From Notolepis coatsorum (taxonomy: Eukaryota; Chordata; Actinopteri; Aulopiformes; Paralepididae), in the NCBI GenBank assembly GCA_963971535.1, contig OZ020587.1:156272177-156336176 (forward strand): a stretch of 64,000 nt of DNA. Reading direction: 5' to 3'. This document shows, one piece after another, positions 1-11,839 of this stretch (position 1 is its first letter; each line of letters begins with the position of its first letter). The position numbers were made by a program, and so were the translations under genes. A model generated the notes under the pieces. The model had not been told where the DNA came from and searched no databases. It saw nothing but the letters and a program-made list of their open reading frames with translations.

Positions 1-1538
1 CCCATTATACCTGTCTCAATGTATAGCAAAAATGAACCCTTGGCCCATGATGGAATGAGTTTGAGACCCCTGGTCTATCCCTTTAAAAAAAAACAATGTA
101 CTTTTACTTTTCAGTACTTAAGTACACTCAAAAGTAGGACTTTTTTACTCTTACTCATAAGTGTGTTTTTGGCCAGCTACCTTGTTAGTTTGATTGTTTA
201 TTATAAAACAAACTGAAACTGGACACAAGCCCTCTGTCTGGCTTTTTGTGTCATCCTTTTAACATGTACATGTATTATTAATGTACCTTGTCCCGCAGTA
301 CCATGTACAAAATGTTAATAAAGTGTGAGGAAAAAACTGGAAACGTAATAAATAAAAAGGCAGTGAAACAATAATCAAATAAAGACCAAAATATATACTA
401 TCTCTATTGGAATGGAGACTTCAGCACAGGATAAACTAGGGATGGGCAAAAATAATCCAGATCGATTGATCACATGATGTACTCGAGTACTCGTGGAGGA
501 AAACACTGTACAAAATAAATGTATTTTCCGGTGTTTTAGACTTTTATTTTGAAGCCCACCGCTCTGTCTTTTCCGGTGTTTTAGACTTTTATTTTGAAGC
601 CCACCGACCGGACCGGAAGTATTGTTGTGTGATTATCCTAGCAGAACCTATGCGCGGACAACTTGTCTCGTCCGGTTCTGTGTTTATGCTAATGATAAAA
701 TAAATGTTGAGATTGTTGGTGAACAACTAACTTTAGGTTAGTTTTAACGTTAGCTACTAACATTAGATGCAGCTACTACAGGCAATCAACGATGAGGAGG
801 AAGCGTCAAATACGTATATACTAGAATAGTAGCCCTGTGGTGCGTAGGCACGACTCGAAACTACCTGTTATAATAAATTAATTCATGTTTAACTTGTCCC
901 CGTGTCCAGTCCCTTGACTAGCCCCACCAGTTCATTGTAAACAATGATGCATGTAATTGTATTAACGTTATTCTGTGTTGTAGCTATGCTATACGTTGTA
1001 TTTAGTTTGTTAGCTATTTAGCTAATGTTGTTAGCATTGAATGAGCATCAACAAACGCTAGATCTTTAATCTTTATTTAGCAGTCCAGTTTCTCCAGCAG
1101 TAGCGAGTAACTACTTGGGTCTAAAAACAGCTAACGTTACACTACACATAACGCTACTTGGTTAAAAGGAGCAACAATATTGAGAAATGTAGTTAAGCTA
1201 TATGTGGCGTTGCTATAGGCGAGCTCCCGTGCTGTGCTCTGTAGTAAGGCCAGCGGCCCCCCACACGGAGAGTGACTGACGAGGGGTAGGTACTGGTTCC
1301 GCCTCATTAAAACAAATAGCAATTAATCGCGCCCGTCAAAATCATTGCATTAATTTTAATTATCGCAGCAATTAATCGATTTATTGCTTATCGCGGAAGG
1401 CCTACCCGCACTGCATACCCCTGTATGATAGCACGCACAATAACGTCTGTACACACCCGCACATAATTCTCCCTTACATATCTGTAGATACTATATCTAT
1501 ACCTGTACATAACCAGTGGGTCTTTTTAGACTTAGTGT
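1..1538. other. Non-coding, AT-rich stretch
   Basis: I find no credible gene here. The stretch is AT-rich with many GCTAAC/GTTAGC-type words. From about 440 it has a hAT-like look (a TAGGGATGGGC word, AT-rich ATCGAT-like motifs near 1320-1400), but I could not find a matching inverted end or TSD, so no element is called. Confidence 0.5.
524..606. repeat. 45-bp tandem duplication
   Basis: A 38-bp block beginning TTTTCCGGTG occurs at 524-561 and again at 569-606, giving a 45-bp period. Over the shared block the copies appear identical, which suggests a recent local duplication. Confidence 0.85.
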
Positions 1539-1586
1539 TGTCTCATCAGGGCCGCCTCAGGGGGTGTGCGAGCAGTGCGGTCGCAC

Positions 1587-1692
1587 AGGGCCTCGCGGGA
1601 AGGGGGGCCTCGCAAAAAAAAAAAAAAAAAAATTATTATTTTTTTTTATTTTTTTTTATTTTTTTGCGGGGCCCCCCTTCCCGCGAGGCCCT
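1587..1692. repeat. 34-bp-arm hairpin inside the hAT element
   Basis: The arms 1587-1620 and 1659-1692 are reverse complements at 33 of 34 positions. The stem starts AGGGCCTCGCGGG and ends in poly-A/poly-T. The loop is an A/T-only tract of about 38 bp. The GC-rich stem resembles the element's subterminal sequence near 3617-3630. Confidence 0.9.
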
Positions 1693-2250
1693 TTTTCATC
1701 ACAGACCTAAAATCTAGTTTTGCTTATATGCTTATATATTTCACATTAGACACGTTTGTAGAATGTGTCTGACTTCCTGCCTCTGCGGCTCTGCAGACTG
1801 CAGTTTTCCGGTTTCTGCGGATTTGCTGCTCTACAGATTTTAGGATAGTGTTTCCGGCCCGTCCGCCGTAATACCAAATAGAAGAAGAAGACACGACACG
1901 AGGTAGATAATTCAGCGCTATTCAGAGGAGCGAGGCGAGTGGATGTCTTTTCAAAAGCCGCATGGATCAGAAGAAATTACACCGTGGGCCAAGAAAGTCT
2001 CCTTCCAACTTTACCATTGGCGCCGGATTGATACTGCGTTATGGTGAGTCAACCTATGATTATATTCCCGCCGTGGACCTATGCTCTCTTTCTCTCTCTC
2101 TGGAGCCAAACTGGTCGACTAGCTAATATAGTACTACTAGTAGCTAACGGTGTGTGCCTGGTGTCAGCGCCTGTATTGCTTTTCTCATGTTGTAGTTTCA
2201 GTGGTAGTGCGTTAGCTCATGGTTAGCGATAGCCGGGTTGAGCTAACTGG

Positions 2251-2353
2251 CTAACTGATAGCATCAAAGTAACGTGCGCAGCCAGCAGCTAACGTCGTAG
2301 CTAGCTGCCGGCTAGCTGCCGGCTGCGCACGTTACTTTGATGCCATCAGTTAG
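2251..2353. repeat. 41-bp-arm hairpin inside the hAT element
   Basis: Arms 2251-2291 and 2313-2353 pair at 39 of 41 positions around a 21-bp centre containing repeated TAGCTGCCGG-like words. It could be a remnant fold-back element or a DNA-level cruciform. No TSD was resolved. Confidence 0.85.
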
Positions 2354-2810
2354 CCTAGGCTAGAGTTAGCTGTTAGCTTGTGCTACGAGTCGACCATTGA
2401 CATTAGCCGTGAGAATAGCAGGGGGTTCTGGCTTATTTTGTCCCGCCAGCGAGAGGCCTTTCGTCAACGTGGAGACCTGTGTTGCGGCCTTTCGCCCTGC
2501 GTTCCTTTTGTGCAGGTAAGATTAATGAAAATGTCATGACATTACCCCACTCTTCCTTCCTTCCCCTTCCGAATGTTTTGTTAATAACGATGTTTTTTTC
2601 CAGGCAAAACATATGCTACTTCACAACATTTGGAGATACGACATGTGCTGTGTGTGAATGTCTTGGTCGCTTGTGTAGCTTGGGTAGCGTTGGGCCGTTG
2701 GCCAAAGCTGTGTGTGGCCTGGTGTCACAGTACCTGGCTAGCCTATTTAGCTGATGTCGGCCATTGGCTCCTTGCTGCTTTGGTTTCTCTGGTATAGACC
2801 CTCTTCTTGT

Positions 2811-3059
2811 TGGATTTAAGTGTTGATCTTTGTCCTTTTGGATCTCTCATACATGCTCTAGTCTCTCTCTAACACACACACACATGACAAACACACATGT
2901 TCTCTCTCTCTCTCTCTCTTTCTAACACACACAGTCTGCCTATGGCGGCCTTTCTCGATGGCTAGGCTGTGCTCAAGGATCTTCAGTCACAGTGCTCAGG
3001 TATTCTGCCACTGTGTACTCTCTGTTTAGGGCCAAATAGCATTTCAATTTCTTTCCAAT

Positions 3060-3122
<63 letters not shown>

Positions 3123-3404
3123 TTAAGTGTTGATCTTTGTCCTTTTGAATCTCTCATACATGCTCTAGTCTCTCTCTAACACACACACACATGACAAACA
3201 CACATGTTCTCTCTCTCTCTCTCTCTCTTTCTAACACACACAGTCTGCCTATGGCGGCCTTTCTCGATGGCTAGGCTGTGCTCAAGGATCTTCAGTCACA
3301 GTGCTCAGGTATTCTGCCACTGTGTACTCTCTGTTTAGGGCCAAATAGCATTTCAATTTCTTTCCAATGTGTCTCTCTCTCTCTCTCTCTCTCTCTGTAC
3401 ACTG
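2811..3404. repeat. Direct duplication of about 307 bp with CT/CA microsatellites
   Basis: A block starting TGGATTTAAGTGTTGATC occurs at 2811 and again at 3118. Both copies carry an ACACAC run, a (CT)n run and the word TATGGCGGCC. The (CT)n tract at 3062-3117 separates them and a shorter CT tract ends the second copy. Unequal exchange between CT tracts is a plausible origin. Confidence 0.85.
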
Positions 3405-3517
3405 TATATTGACTGTAGAACGGGAGCTCTCTCTCGCTCTCTCTTTTGCTATATGTTGACTGTATCATGCCCCGCCTCGGGCAGCGCTATTATTTAAGAA
3501 TATGTTGACTGTATAAA

Positions 3518-3562
3518 AAAAAAAAAAATATATATATATATATATATTTTTTTTAACCTTTT

Positions 3563-3598
<36 letters not shown>
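3518..3598. repeat. Poly-A, (TA)n, poly-T and poly-G tract
   Basis: An A run, a (TA)n run and a T run are followed by a G homopolymer of more than 30 bases ending at 3598. Such tracts are error-prone in both replication and assembly. Confidence 0.85.
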
Positions 3599-3655
3599 CT
3601 CGCGTTAAATCTCGCACAGGGCCTCGCATTTCTCCCAGGCGGCCCTGTGTCTCAT

Positions 3656-4064
3656 ATATGTAATACATGCTCGTATCTCTGATCATATGCCTGTTTTATT
3701 TTCTACTGTTGTCCTGCTCCACTGTTACCTTTCACTCTGACACACTGCACTTCACTATTCCATCTACACTCTGTTTGCCACATGTATTCCCACTGTACTG
3801 TATTTGTGCTGTACAATGATAACACATTCGACTCTACCCTAATATCACCAACCTACACCCAGGTTTCCCCTTCTGTTAGACTTCGTCATAGTACTGAGAC
3901 TGCTCAGATATTAGAGGGTGCATGTTTCAATGACATTATTTTAACTGTGGACTCTGGGTGTGATGCCATTATGGTAACATTGGATTTTGACCGCTTTCTC
4001 AGATTTTTAGACGGTACCCATACTTTCACTTAAGTATAATTTCTGGGTACTTTTTACACCCCAG
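3656..4064. other. Non-coding spacer
   Basis: This interval lies between the hAT element's right TSD and the minisatellite. The short open frame at 3782-4033 has no recognisable domain and is treated as chance. Confidence 0.5.
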
Positions 4065-4276
4065 GTAGGATAGTTCTATGTATTGATCACAGACATGTAG
4101 GATAGGTCTATGTATTGATCACAGACATGTAGGATAGGTCTATGTATTGATCACAGACATGTAGGATAGTTCTATGTATTGATCACAGACATGTAGGATA
4201 GTTCTATGTATTGATCACAGACATGTAGGATAGTTCTATGTATTGATCACAGACATGTAGGATAGTTCTATGTATT
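4065..4276. repeat. 32-bp minisatellite, about 6.6 units
   Basis: Units start at 4065, 4097, 4129, 4161, 4193, 4225 and (partial) 4257, each beginning GTAGGATAG and containing TATTGATCACAGACAT. One site alternates between T and G across the units. The spacing is constant and there is no spacer, so this is a tandem repeat and not a CRISPR array. Confidence 0.95.
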
Positions 4277-4439
4277 GAGAAATGTCCATCGTCACTCATT
4301 TCTGAGTACTTTACACCCCCACTAAGAACTCCTACAGAAATATTGATGAGTATTTTGGTGGCTGGTACAATGTGATGATGAGCAAAGACAGTCCAGCTTC
4401 TTAGTTCAATAACAAGATACTAAAATGATGTAAATTCAC

Positions 4440-4732
4440 TAGGGATGTCCGATATTATCGGCCGACCGATATTATCGGCCGATATCGGCAGTAAAATGTG
4501 ATATCGGAAAATATCGGTATCGGTTTAAAAACAAAAAAAAAACAATAACAATATTTGTTATATATATATCCAGTGAAATTATTAGTTACCTGAAATTATT
4601 CAGTTTTTTGGACGGGGAAATCCTGCATATATCGGTATCGGTTGATATCGGTTGATATCGGTATCGGAAATTAAGAGTTGGCCAATATCGGAATATCGGT
4701 ATCGGTAAAAAAGCCAATATCGAGCATCCCTA
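4440..4732. mobile_element. hAT-type MITE, 293 bp
   Basis: The left end is TAGGGATGTCCGATATT and the right end, read inverted, is TAGGGATGCTCGATATT. The exact 8-bp TSD AAATTCAC lies at 4432-4439 and 4733-4740. The interior is packed with ATATCGG/CCGATAT words on both arms, giving a fold-back structure. No coding capacity. Confidence 0.93.
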
Positions 4733-4740
4733 AAATTCAC

Positions 4741-6065
4741 CCATGCCAATGTCAACACATACAAACTATGCAGATAAAATAGCGGCAACCCTCCCCCTCT
4801 TCCGTATTGGGGAGAGGGTGATAGCAGACCCTGCGCTATAAAAATAATGCCACTTAGCCGGTCTCGACTAGGAACATGCATGGATCAAGCCTGTTCTAAA
4901 TAAATCTGATAGGGTTTTTCAATGGAAATATCTAATGAAAAAAAATTGCATTTCAACCAGAATTGTTTATCCCCTGTCATAACGTGCCTGCATGTAAACA
5001 TGTGTGTCTCATATACTCTGCCTGCCATCATCATGTCCTCAGGTCGATACCTTCCAGCCGTGCCCCCCAGCCAATGCGCTGCCGGCTCCGTCCCGCCTCG
5101 CAACTCTGCTTTCTTCCGTCTCGGGATGCTCTGCCCAACGGAAGCTGTGAGAAAAGTCCTCACCAGGGCTAACTGTGACTGCCCGACCGTCCAATCTCCT
5201 CGCAACGAGGCAGTTGTCGTGGCGGGAGGGCCGAAAACGCACCCGGGAACCTGCAGACGGGAAAGCACCACCGTGGGGGAAGAGAAATAAAACAAAGTGT
5301 CAGGTTGCCCACAACCTCCATTTTAACACGCTTATTTTCTCTTAACACTTTGAGCGCCACGCCGGGTTTTCCTTTTTACCGGCTGAATGCCACCATCGGC
5401 GCCAATGTTAACGTTAATATCGCCTAATCTATGTTTTAAATTATGGCTATGTGTCTAATTTGCCCATCGCATTATCAAAGACTATTTTCCAGTCAGTGCT
5501 GTCAAGGCAGATTGTTTTTTTATCGCGTCGTTTCCGTTTCAGAGCATTTAGAAAAGCACCCGTTTTCAGATAAAAAAAACATTGTGGAGCATTCTATGAA
5601 AATCGTCTTTTACTGGAATATTCCACAACGTTGATATTCGTCGGCCTTTTTATGAATCGTTTTCAAATAAACGCTAGATGATCAATATTATACGTGCACG
5701 CAAGCACATTCGAGCCGCGCACGGATAATCGCCCCGTTGATTTCCTCGCAGACTTTTACAGTGAAACCGAAAGAAGACATTTCACAGAACAGCTTATAAC
5801 TTCATCAAACTTACTCTGATTATCCTAACTCTGATAACATAGAGTCCTTACCTGACATCAGATGGTATCCAACTGGTATATTCCAATTCCTGATCACCAT
5901 TAAAAAAAATCGATACGTGTATGGATCCAACGCGATACAGTAGAACTCCATGATCCGCGGGGATCTGAGGATCCAGAATGAACTCTGGTTTGCATAATAA
6001 TAGGATGCGCGCAATTCTGCCTCAGTGACGAAGCCCAAAAGTCGTTTGACCGCGTATGCCCAGCA
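4741..6065. other. No recognisable gene
   Basis: Overlapping open frames on both strands at 4885-5360 show no family motif and look like chance frames in GC-richer DNA. A lone piggyBac-like end (TTAACACTTTGAGCGCC) begins at 5342, but I see no matching right end before the gypsy sequence starts at about 6066. Confidence 0.45.
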
Positions 6066-8909
6066 CTGCACCCCTGGGCATCACCAGCCGTGATCATCAT
6101 AAAGAAGGACGGCTCCGTGCGGTTCTGCTGCGACTACCGCCGCCTAAATAACGTGACGCACCGGGATGCATACCCCCTACCTCGCATCGAGGAGTCCCTA
6201 GACGCCTTGGGGCAGGCCAAGATCTCCTCCTCGCTCGATCTCACCGCCGGCTACTTCCAGGTGGCGGTGAAAGAAGAAGACCAAGAGAAGACGGCCGTCA
6301 CAACGCTCTTCGGCCTCTACCAGTGGACCCGTATGCCCTTTGGGCTGTGTAACGCACCAGCGACATTCCAGCGGTTGATGACCGCCGTGCTGGGGGACCT
6401 GGCCTTCGACGTCCTACTCGTCTATCTAGATGACGTCTTGGTGTTCGCCAGCGACTTCGAGAGCCACTGTCAGAAGTTGGACCTGGTGTTTGGACGGCTT
6501 TGGGAGCATGGGCTCAAACTCAAGCCCCGGAAGTGCTTCCTTCTGAAGACCGAAGTCAAATTTCTGGGACACATCGTCTCAGCAGCCGGCATACAGGTCG
6601 ACACCGACAAAGTGAAGGCGTTGGAGGACTGACCGGCGCCACGCTCAGCGAAGGAAGTGAGGCAGGTGATCGGGTTCCTGTCCTACTATCGGCGGTTCGT
6701 GCCCCGCTTCGCCCAGGTGGCCCAGCCACTGCATGCCCTGATGGGGAAAGAAAAGAAGGGGTTCACCAAAGGCCGGCCCGAGGCCTTCAAGTGGACTCCG
6801 CAGTGTCAGATGGCCTTCGACCATCTGCGGGAGTGCCTCTTAACACCTCCGGTATTGGCCTACCCCGATCTCCGGCTCCCCTTCATAGTGACCACGGACG
6901 GGAGTTACTTGGGACTGGGAGCAGTACTAAGTCAGAAGCAAGAGGGCGTGGATCGCGTTATCGCCTTTGCGAGCCGAGGTCTGCGTGGGTCCGAAAGGAA
7001 TGACCAAAACTACAGTGCGTTCAAGCTGGAGCTCCTCGCCATGAAGTGGGCGATCACCGAGAAGTTCAGGGACCTCTTGATGTACTCCCAGTTCACCGTG
7101 ATCACCGACCACAACCCGCTGAGGTACCTCGGCACGGCCAACCTGGGAGCAGTGGAGCAGCGCTGGAACGCTCAGCTTGCAGAGTACGACTTCGTGGTGC
7201 AATACAAACCTGGTCGATTCAACCAGAACACCGACGCCCTGTCTCGCATGCCGATGCGGTCAGAACCCGAAGTGGAAGACACAGAGAAAGACTTCCTAAC
7301 GATACCCGCGACCGGCACTCACACCCGTCAGGGTCTCCAGGAACGGACCGCTCCATTGTCCGCCCCCGCCCCAGTTGCCCGCGATGGCTACGTCGTGGTC
7401 CCAGCAGAGGAAGTACGGGCCCTGCTAGGCCCCGAGAGACCGACAGAGACGCGGGAGGTCCCGAGTGTCAGCTCACGACAGATAGCGGCACAGAAGGGGA
7501 ACAGCGGGTATGACTGGGCGGAAATGCGGCAATTTCAGGCGGTTGACCCCGAGTTGGGTCCGGTGTGGCGGGCGGTGACGCAGGGGGTCCCTCCCACTAA
7601 AGTGCAGTTGAAGGAAGGGGACCCGAAGCTCTGCAAGTTATACGGGCAGTGGGAGCGGTTCCGTCTGCACCAACAAGTACTGTTTCGGCGCATCAGCGAC
7701 CCCCGCAACGGGGAGGAGGTTCTCCAGCTGGTGGTGCCCACGGCCCTGCGACGGAGGATCTACGAGACCCAGCACGAGGATGGGGGACACTACGGGGGAC
7801 GAGGGACGGTGGATCTGATGAGGCGAAGTTATTACTTGATCGGAATGGCAGAAGAGGTGAAGAAATGGGTGCAGCAATGCAAGCGATGTGCATTAGCCCG
7901 TGATGTGTTCCCTAAAGCCCAGGCCCAGATGACCTGCACTAACGTGACGGCACCCATGGAGGTCCTTGCTATGGACTTCACCGTGTTGGAAAGGTCGGCG
8001 GGTGGCTACGAGAACGTACTGGTGCTGACCGATATGTTTAACAGATTCACTATTGCTGTACCGACCAAAGACCAGACTGCGAAGACCACCGCCGCCGCCA
8101 TCATCAAGTACTGGTTTGTGTACTACGGCTGCCCTGCCCGACTCCATACCGACCAGGGGCGAAATTTCGAGTCCAGTGTCATCAAGGAGCTCTGCCGACT
8201 GTACGGAATTTCAAAGAGCCGCACCACGCCTTACCATCCCCAGGGGAATGGGCAATGTGAGAGGTTCAATCGGACGATGCATGACATGCTGCGTAGTCTG
8301 CCCGCAGAGAAGAAGCGGGACTGGAAGGAGCACCTACCCGAGTTGGTACTTACGTACAACTGCCACATGCACTCCTCCACGGGATACTCCCCCTTCTACC
8401 TGCTCTTCGGGAGGGACGCTAGGATGCCCCGGGATGTCCTGGGGGGCAGAGACGTCATTGACGAAGGGGCGGAGGACCTGGACGAGTGGGTACAGGGTCA
8501 CCACGAGCGACTAAAGGCCGCTGCGGAGGCCGCCGAGGCCACGGCGAAGCATGCGTCTCATCGACGCAAGAGGATTTACGACAGAAAGAGCAGAGGCGCA
8601 CTCTTGTGGGCCGGGGACCGGGTCCTGATACGCGACCACCGAATCCGGGGCTGTAATAAGATACAGGACAAGTGGGAGCCTACGTCTTATGTGGTGGTTA
8701 AGCAGAGCCACGAAGGGACGCCCGTGTTCACAATCAGGCCCGAAGCAGGGGGTCTAGAAAGGACCGTGCATCGAGACCAGCTCAAGACCTGTCCCTTCCC
8801 GGCCTCCAACCCGGAAGTGCGGGCGAGGGCCCCTCGACAGATCCCTGTGGAACTCGTCCGAATCGGACATAGAAGAGGCTTTCGGATACCGTCGGGAACC
8901 GCATCCTAG
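6066..8909 (+). pseudogene. pol: gypsy pol: RT, RNase H and integrase, with one internal stop
   Basis: One reading frame runs through a TGA at 6630-6632, where family members usually have Trp (TGG). Upstream lies reverse transcriptase, with the catalytic YLDD at about 6424. Downstream are RT thumb sequence, RNase H ([21 protein letters not shown]), the integrase HHCC finger (7770-7890) and the DDE core: LAMDF, HTDQGR and NGQCERFN keep all three acidic residues. The C-terminal module resembles GPY/F. The frame ends at 8907-8909, after a probable frameshift near 8840-8870. The product would have acted in cytoplasmic reverse transcription and nuclear integration. With truncation, stop and shift it is not functional as read. 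Confidence 0.93.
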
Positions 8910-9267
8910 GGCGTGTAACCACCCCGGGCCCCTGCGGGACGCCCCTGAAGAGGCAGCGGACGCCGAGTCAGAGGTGGAGTCGACCCCCTCAGGAGAGGAT
9001 GGGGAGGACGGCGGAGATGGAGTCTAAGAGGAGGCCGCTGGCGGTCCACCGATGGCCCCGGAGGGCGAGGCTGTGGTCAATGACCCGCCAACGGGCACTG
9101 AAGAATCCGACACAGAGTCGGAGGTGGGGGAGGTGGAACCCACCCGGCCCCAGAGGAGCACCAGAGGTTGGCTACCCGCTCGGTATCGCCAGGACTACGT
9201 GCTGAAGAGTGTGTTTGTTGAACAGTGTTTCCAATTCATGAAGGAGTGTGTGAAACTGTTGGCCTAA
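8870..9267 (+). pseudogene. Frameshifted C-terminal tail of gypsy pol
   Basis: An acidic tail ending in a RRSTR-type motif (RSTRGWLPARYRQDYV) continues in a different frame from the main pol frame, and has another in-frame stop near 9028. Proline/arginine-rich ends like this are common at the C-terminus of vertebrate gypsy pol proteins, so I read it as the displaced end of the same gene. The stop codon is at 9265-9267. Confidence 0.7.
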
Positions 9268-9378
9268 TGTGTGAGACTGTCGATCTAGGTATGAAACTGT
9301 TGGTCTCAGGACCGTATTCATACATGCGTTAATCGGTGTTCCATTAAATTAACTTGCAGAGGACTTAGCAAGTTCAAA

Positions 9379-9389
9379 GTGGGGGGAAA
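9379..9389 (+). promoter_or_regulatory. Polypurine tract of the gypsy element
   Basis: GTGGGGGGAAA lies directly before the TG that opens the 3' LTR at 9390. This is where plus-strand DNA synthesis is primed in LTR elements. Confidence 0.85.
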
Positions 9390-11273
9390 TGTAGCACCCT
9401 GAATATTCTACTATTATTCAGAAGTGCTGACTTGCCTTTTATCTCCCCTTTGTGCACAAAGACATATTAACTAGTTTCCATTGATATTCTCTCGAACAAT
9501 GACGCAAGTTTCTCCTTCTCTCACCGGCTGGAATATGGATTATAAACAGTAGACTGAATCATATTCAATCCACCCAGTTCTTCCTGTGGGGCTAGTTGGC
9601 GGTACCAGCAGGGGGCGGCGGTGGCAGGTGGAGCGCACGAGAGAGGCGGAGAAGCAAGTCAACTGAAACGGAAGTGGGGAGAGCCAGCTCTCTTCGACTT
9701 GGACTTGGACCTGAGTCGTCGTGTCGTTGGAAGAGCCCCGTAGTGGACCACACGGGCGAACGTATTGAACTTGAATATATTACGGGTTATACTAGAAATA
9801 TAAGCGTAGTAGCGTGTTGAACATCCCCACTGAATAACCCTAGTGATACAACGAGTTATCCTAGAAGAACGCGGTATAGCCAAGAGTTGGCTTATGTTAA
9901 CGTTATCCCCTCCAGCGAGGTGCCCGGCAAGATTGCCTGAAGAGAACTGGGGCTTAGAGGCACCGTGCGTTGTTGCATGTTTCGGCTAGCAGGAGGGCTG
10001 TCTAGGACCCACAGAGTAGCTTCAGTTAAGGTAGCCCCAGATTATTATTGCGCATCAACCCAGCACCGGCAGCCAGCAGCCTGTCTTTGCTGGCGGTCTA
10101 CATCTGCTCTGCACCGGCGGTCGTCAGCCTAGCACGGGAGTTCGTCCCGTCCAGCAGAGGTCGCCATCACCCAGCACGCGCCTCCAGCCCGCTACTGCCC
10201 CCTCAGCCTAACACAGCTTGCTAGCTCCTGGGACGAGAGCGTTCGACGCCATCTTACCACCCGGACAGTGGTGGTGCGGCGAGGCCGCCATCTTGGTTGA
10301 GTACACTGGCGCTTCGGTGCTCAGGATCCTATTGCACAGTACACAGTGTGGCGTGGCCTACTGGCGAAGCTAATGTTGCTAACTACAGTTCATAGGGGTA
10401 CCCCATAAACATTACATGCCGGCATTAGTATAGGACTTTTGTTTGGTAAAGTGGGCCCACCTTTTTCATTTTCTTTGAGTGTAATAACGTGTTTGTTCTT
10501 TAATAATATTTTCCCATCTACTTAACCATTTCCCTCTTGGAGATAACCGACCTGTTATTATATAAGTAAAGCCTTAGAGAGGTATTATCACTACTATATA
10601 AGTAAAGCCTGAGAGAGGTATTATCCCTGGTACTAACCCAGACATGGGTGATGAGTCAAGCACATTGAAGTATATTGTATTTGGGTCAGCAATACCTGGT
10701 TCTATACAGTGTGGGTGTATTTTACAAGTGTTACAAGAGATGGAATTACAACTGAAGTAGACATAGAACCACCCTTTACTATTGACTATTTGTAACTGCA
10801 CAATACAAATAAGGATAAAGAACGTAGATGGGAGTCCTGTGTGCGTGTCCATTCCTGAGCCTATTATTAACCCTTTTGGTGTGGGTAACGTTAACACAAT
10901 TAACCCCTTCCTACCCAACTTTCCCCTTTCCACTATTAAGGTTTCTAAGGTCCCCGAGGGAGGGTACTGCTTGCGGGAGGAACTAGGTTATTTATTTACA
11001 ATTCAGTCACTAGGTGTGGGAGGGTTAAATGAGGTATTGGGGGAAGTGAGAGCGAGTTGGGGAGTACTGCTGACCGCCCCGGAAAGGCGAGGAAGACCAG
11101 AGTACCAGACCAGGTTGGTAAATCCCGGGCCCCATCCACTCCCACTGCCGGCCTCCAGTTGACGCTCCAGGCCCAAAGACGAAGGTGCAGTCAGACGGAG
11201 CTCTACTGTGTCTCGCTACCCAGTGGCTGTGCACACCCGTTCCCACGAAGCAGGGATAATCCACCCTGCTACA
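9390..11273 (+). repeat. 3' LTR of the gypsy element, 1884 bp
   Basis: It begins TGTAGCA and ends TGCTACA, a perfect 7-bp inverted terminus, and follows the polypurine tract. The whole length aligns by eye with the inverted solo LTR at 22080-23953. At about 1.9 kb it is long for a vertebrate gypsy LTR. An open stretch at 10782-11162 has a diverged counterpart in the solo LTR, but this may only reflect shared nucleotide ancestry. Confidence 0.93.
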
Positions 11274-11839
11274 ATTAGTTGTACAGAAAACAAATATGCA
11301 ATACAAAAATGATAGCTTTTTGTCCTACAAATGCAAGGACACCTGTGAAGTTGAGTAATTTGGCCTCAACGTGGCACTATTCTCACAAAACTAAAAACAT
11401 GAACTATACTTAACAGTTTGCCAGATCATGATGACATTTGAAATGTGCTTTTACTTTGTAATATCCTACTGATGTTATCAATATTATTTAGGTAGTTGAT
11501 GGGCCAGACTGTATGACCCCAAGATTCAATCAAATGTTAGAAAAGCGCAGTGTAAAAAATAACTGTGTGAAAAAATAAATACTTTGTCCCACTTGCACCA
11601 AACCTGACAAATACATAATATATGTTTGTCATATGATCACAAGGAGGTCTAGAAACTTCACCACATGGTGTTGCTATTTCCACAAAAAAAAGTGATCTAG
11701 TCTTTAACAGCTTGTGCAATTGTGATAACATTTGAAATGTCTTGTTACTTTGTGATTTATAGTGTTATCATTATCAATACACTTTGTCTTTCAGTTTGAC
11801 CAGATTAGGGGTGTGGTCAAAAGGTGTCATTGAGGATAC
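11274..11839. other. Non-coding, possible LINE 5' region
   Basis: No gene seen. Two diverged copies of one sequence appear to lie in tandem; each includes ACATTTGAAATG followed by a TACTTTGT word, near 11430 and 11730. Part of it could be the 5' UTR of the LINE that follows. Confidence 0.4.

Larger units (their letters stand above)
1547..3647. mobile_element. Non-autonomous hAT-type DNA transposon, 2.1 kb
   Basis: The left end reads CAGGGCCGCCT and the right end is its inverse, AGGCGGCCCTG. The element is flanked by an exact 8-bp duplication TGTCTCAT (1539-1546 and 3648-3655). An 8-bp TSD with ends beginning CAG is typical of hAT elements. No transposase ORF is present, so it would need an enzyme from elsewhere. 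Inside are two long hairpins (1587-1692, 2251-2353), a roughly 307-bp direct duplication with CT and CA microsatellites, an AT run and a long poly-G tract near the right end. Confidence 0.85.
6066..11273 (+). mobile_element. 5'-truncated Ty3/gypsy LTR retrotransposon
   Basis: Left to right: the RT start of pol, RNase H, integrase, a C-terminal tail, a polypurine tract and a complete 3' LTR. The 5' LTR, primer site, gag and protease are absent. The coding match begins abruptly at about 6066, just before the conserved PWASPAV segment that opens RT. With no 5' LTR it cannot be transcribed normally. Its LTR family matches the solo LTR at 22080-23953. Confidence 0.9.

Noticed and set aside
420-1400. 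A hAT element starting TAGGGATGGGC
   Set aside because: No matching inverted right end or 8-bp TSD could be located.
4065-4276. Regular repeats resembling a CRISPR array
   Set aside because: Units are contiguous with no unique spacers, and the context is a vertebrate genome; it is a minisatellite. The same applies to 62801-62936.
4885-5360. Possible gene with overlapping frames on both strands
   Set aside because: No motif, splice pattern or family resemblance; the openness matches local base composition.
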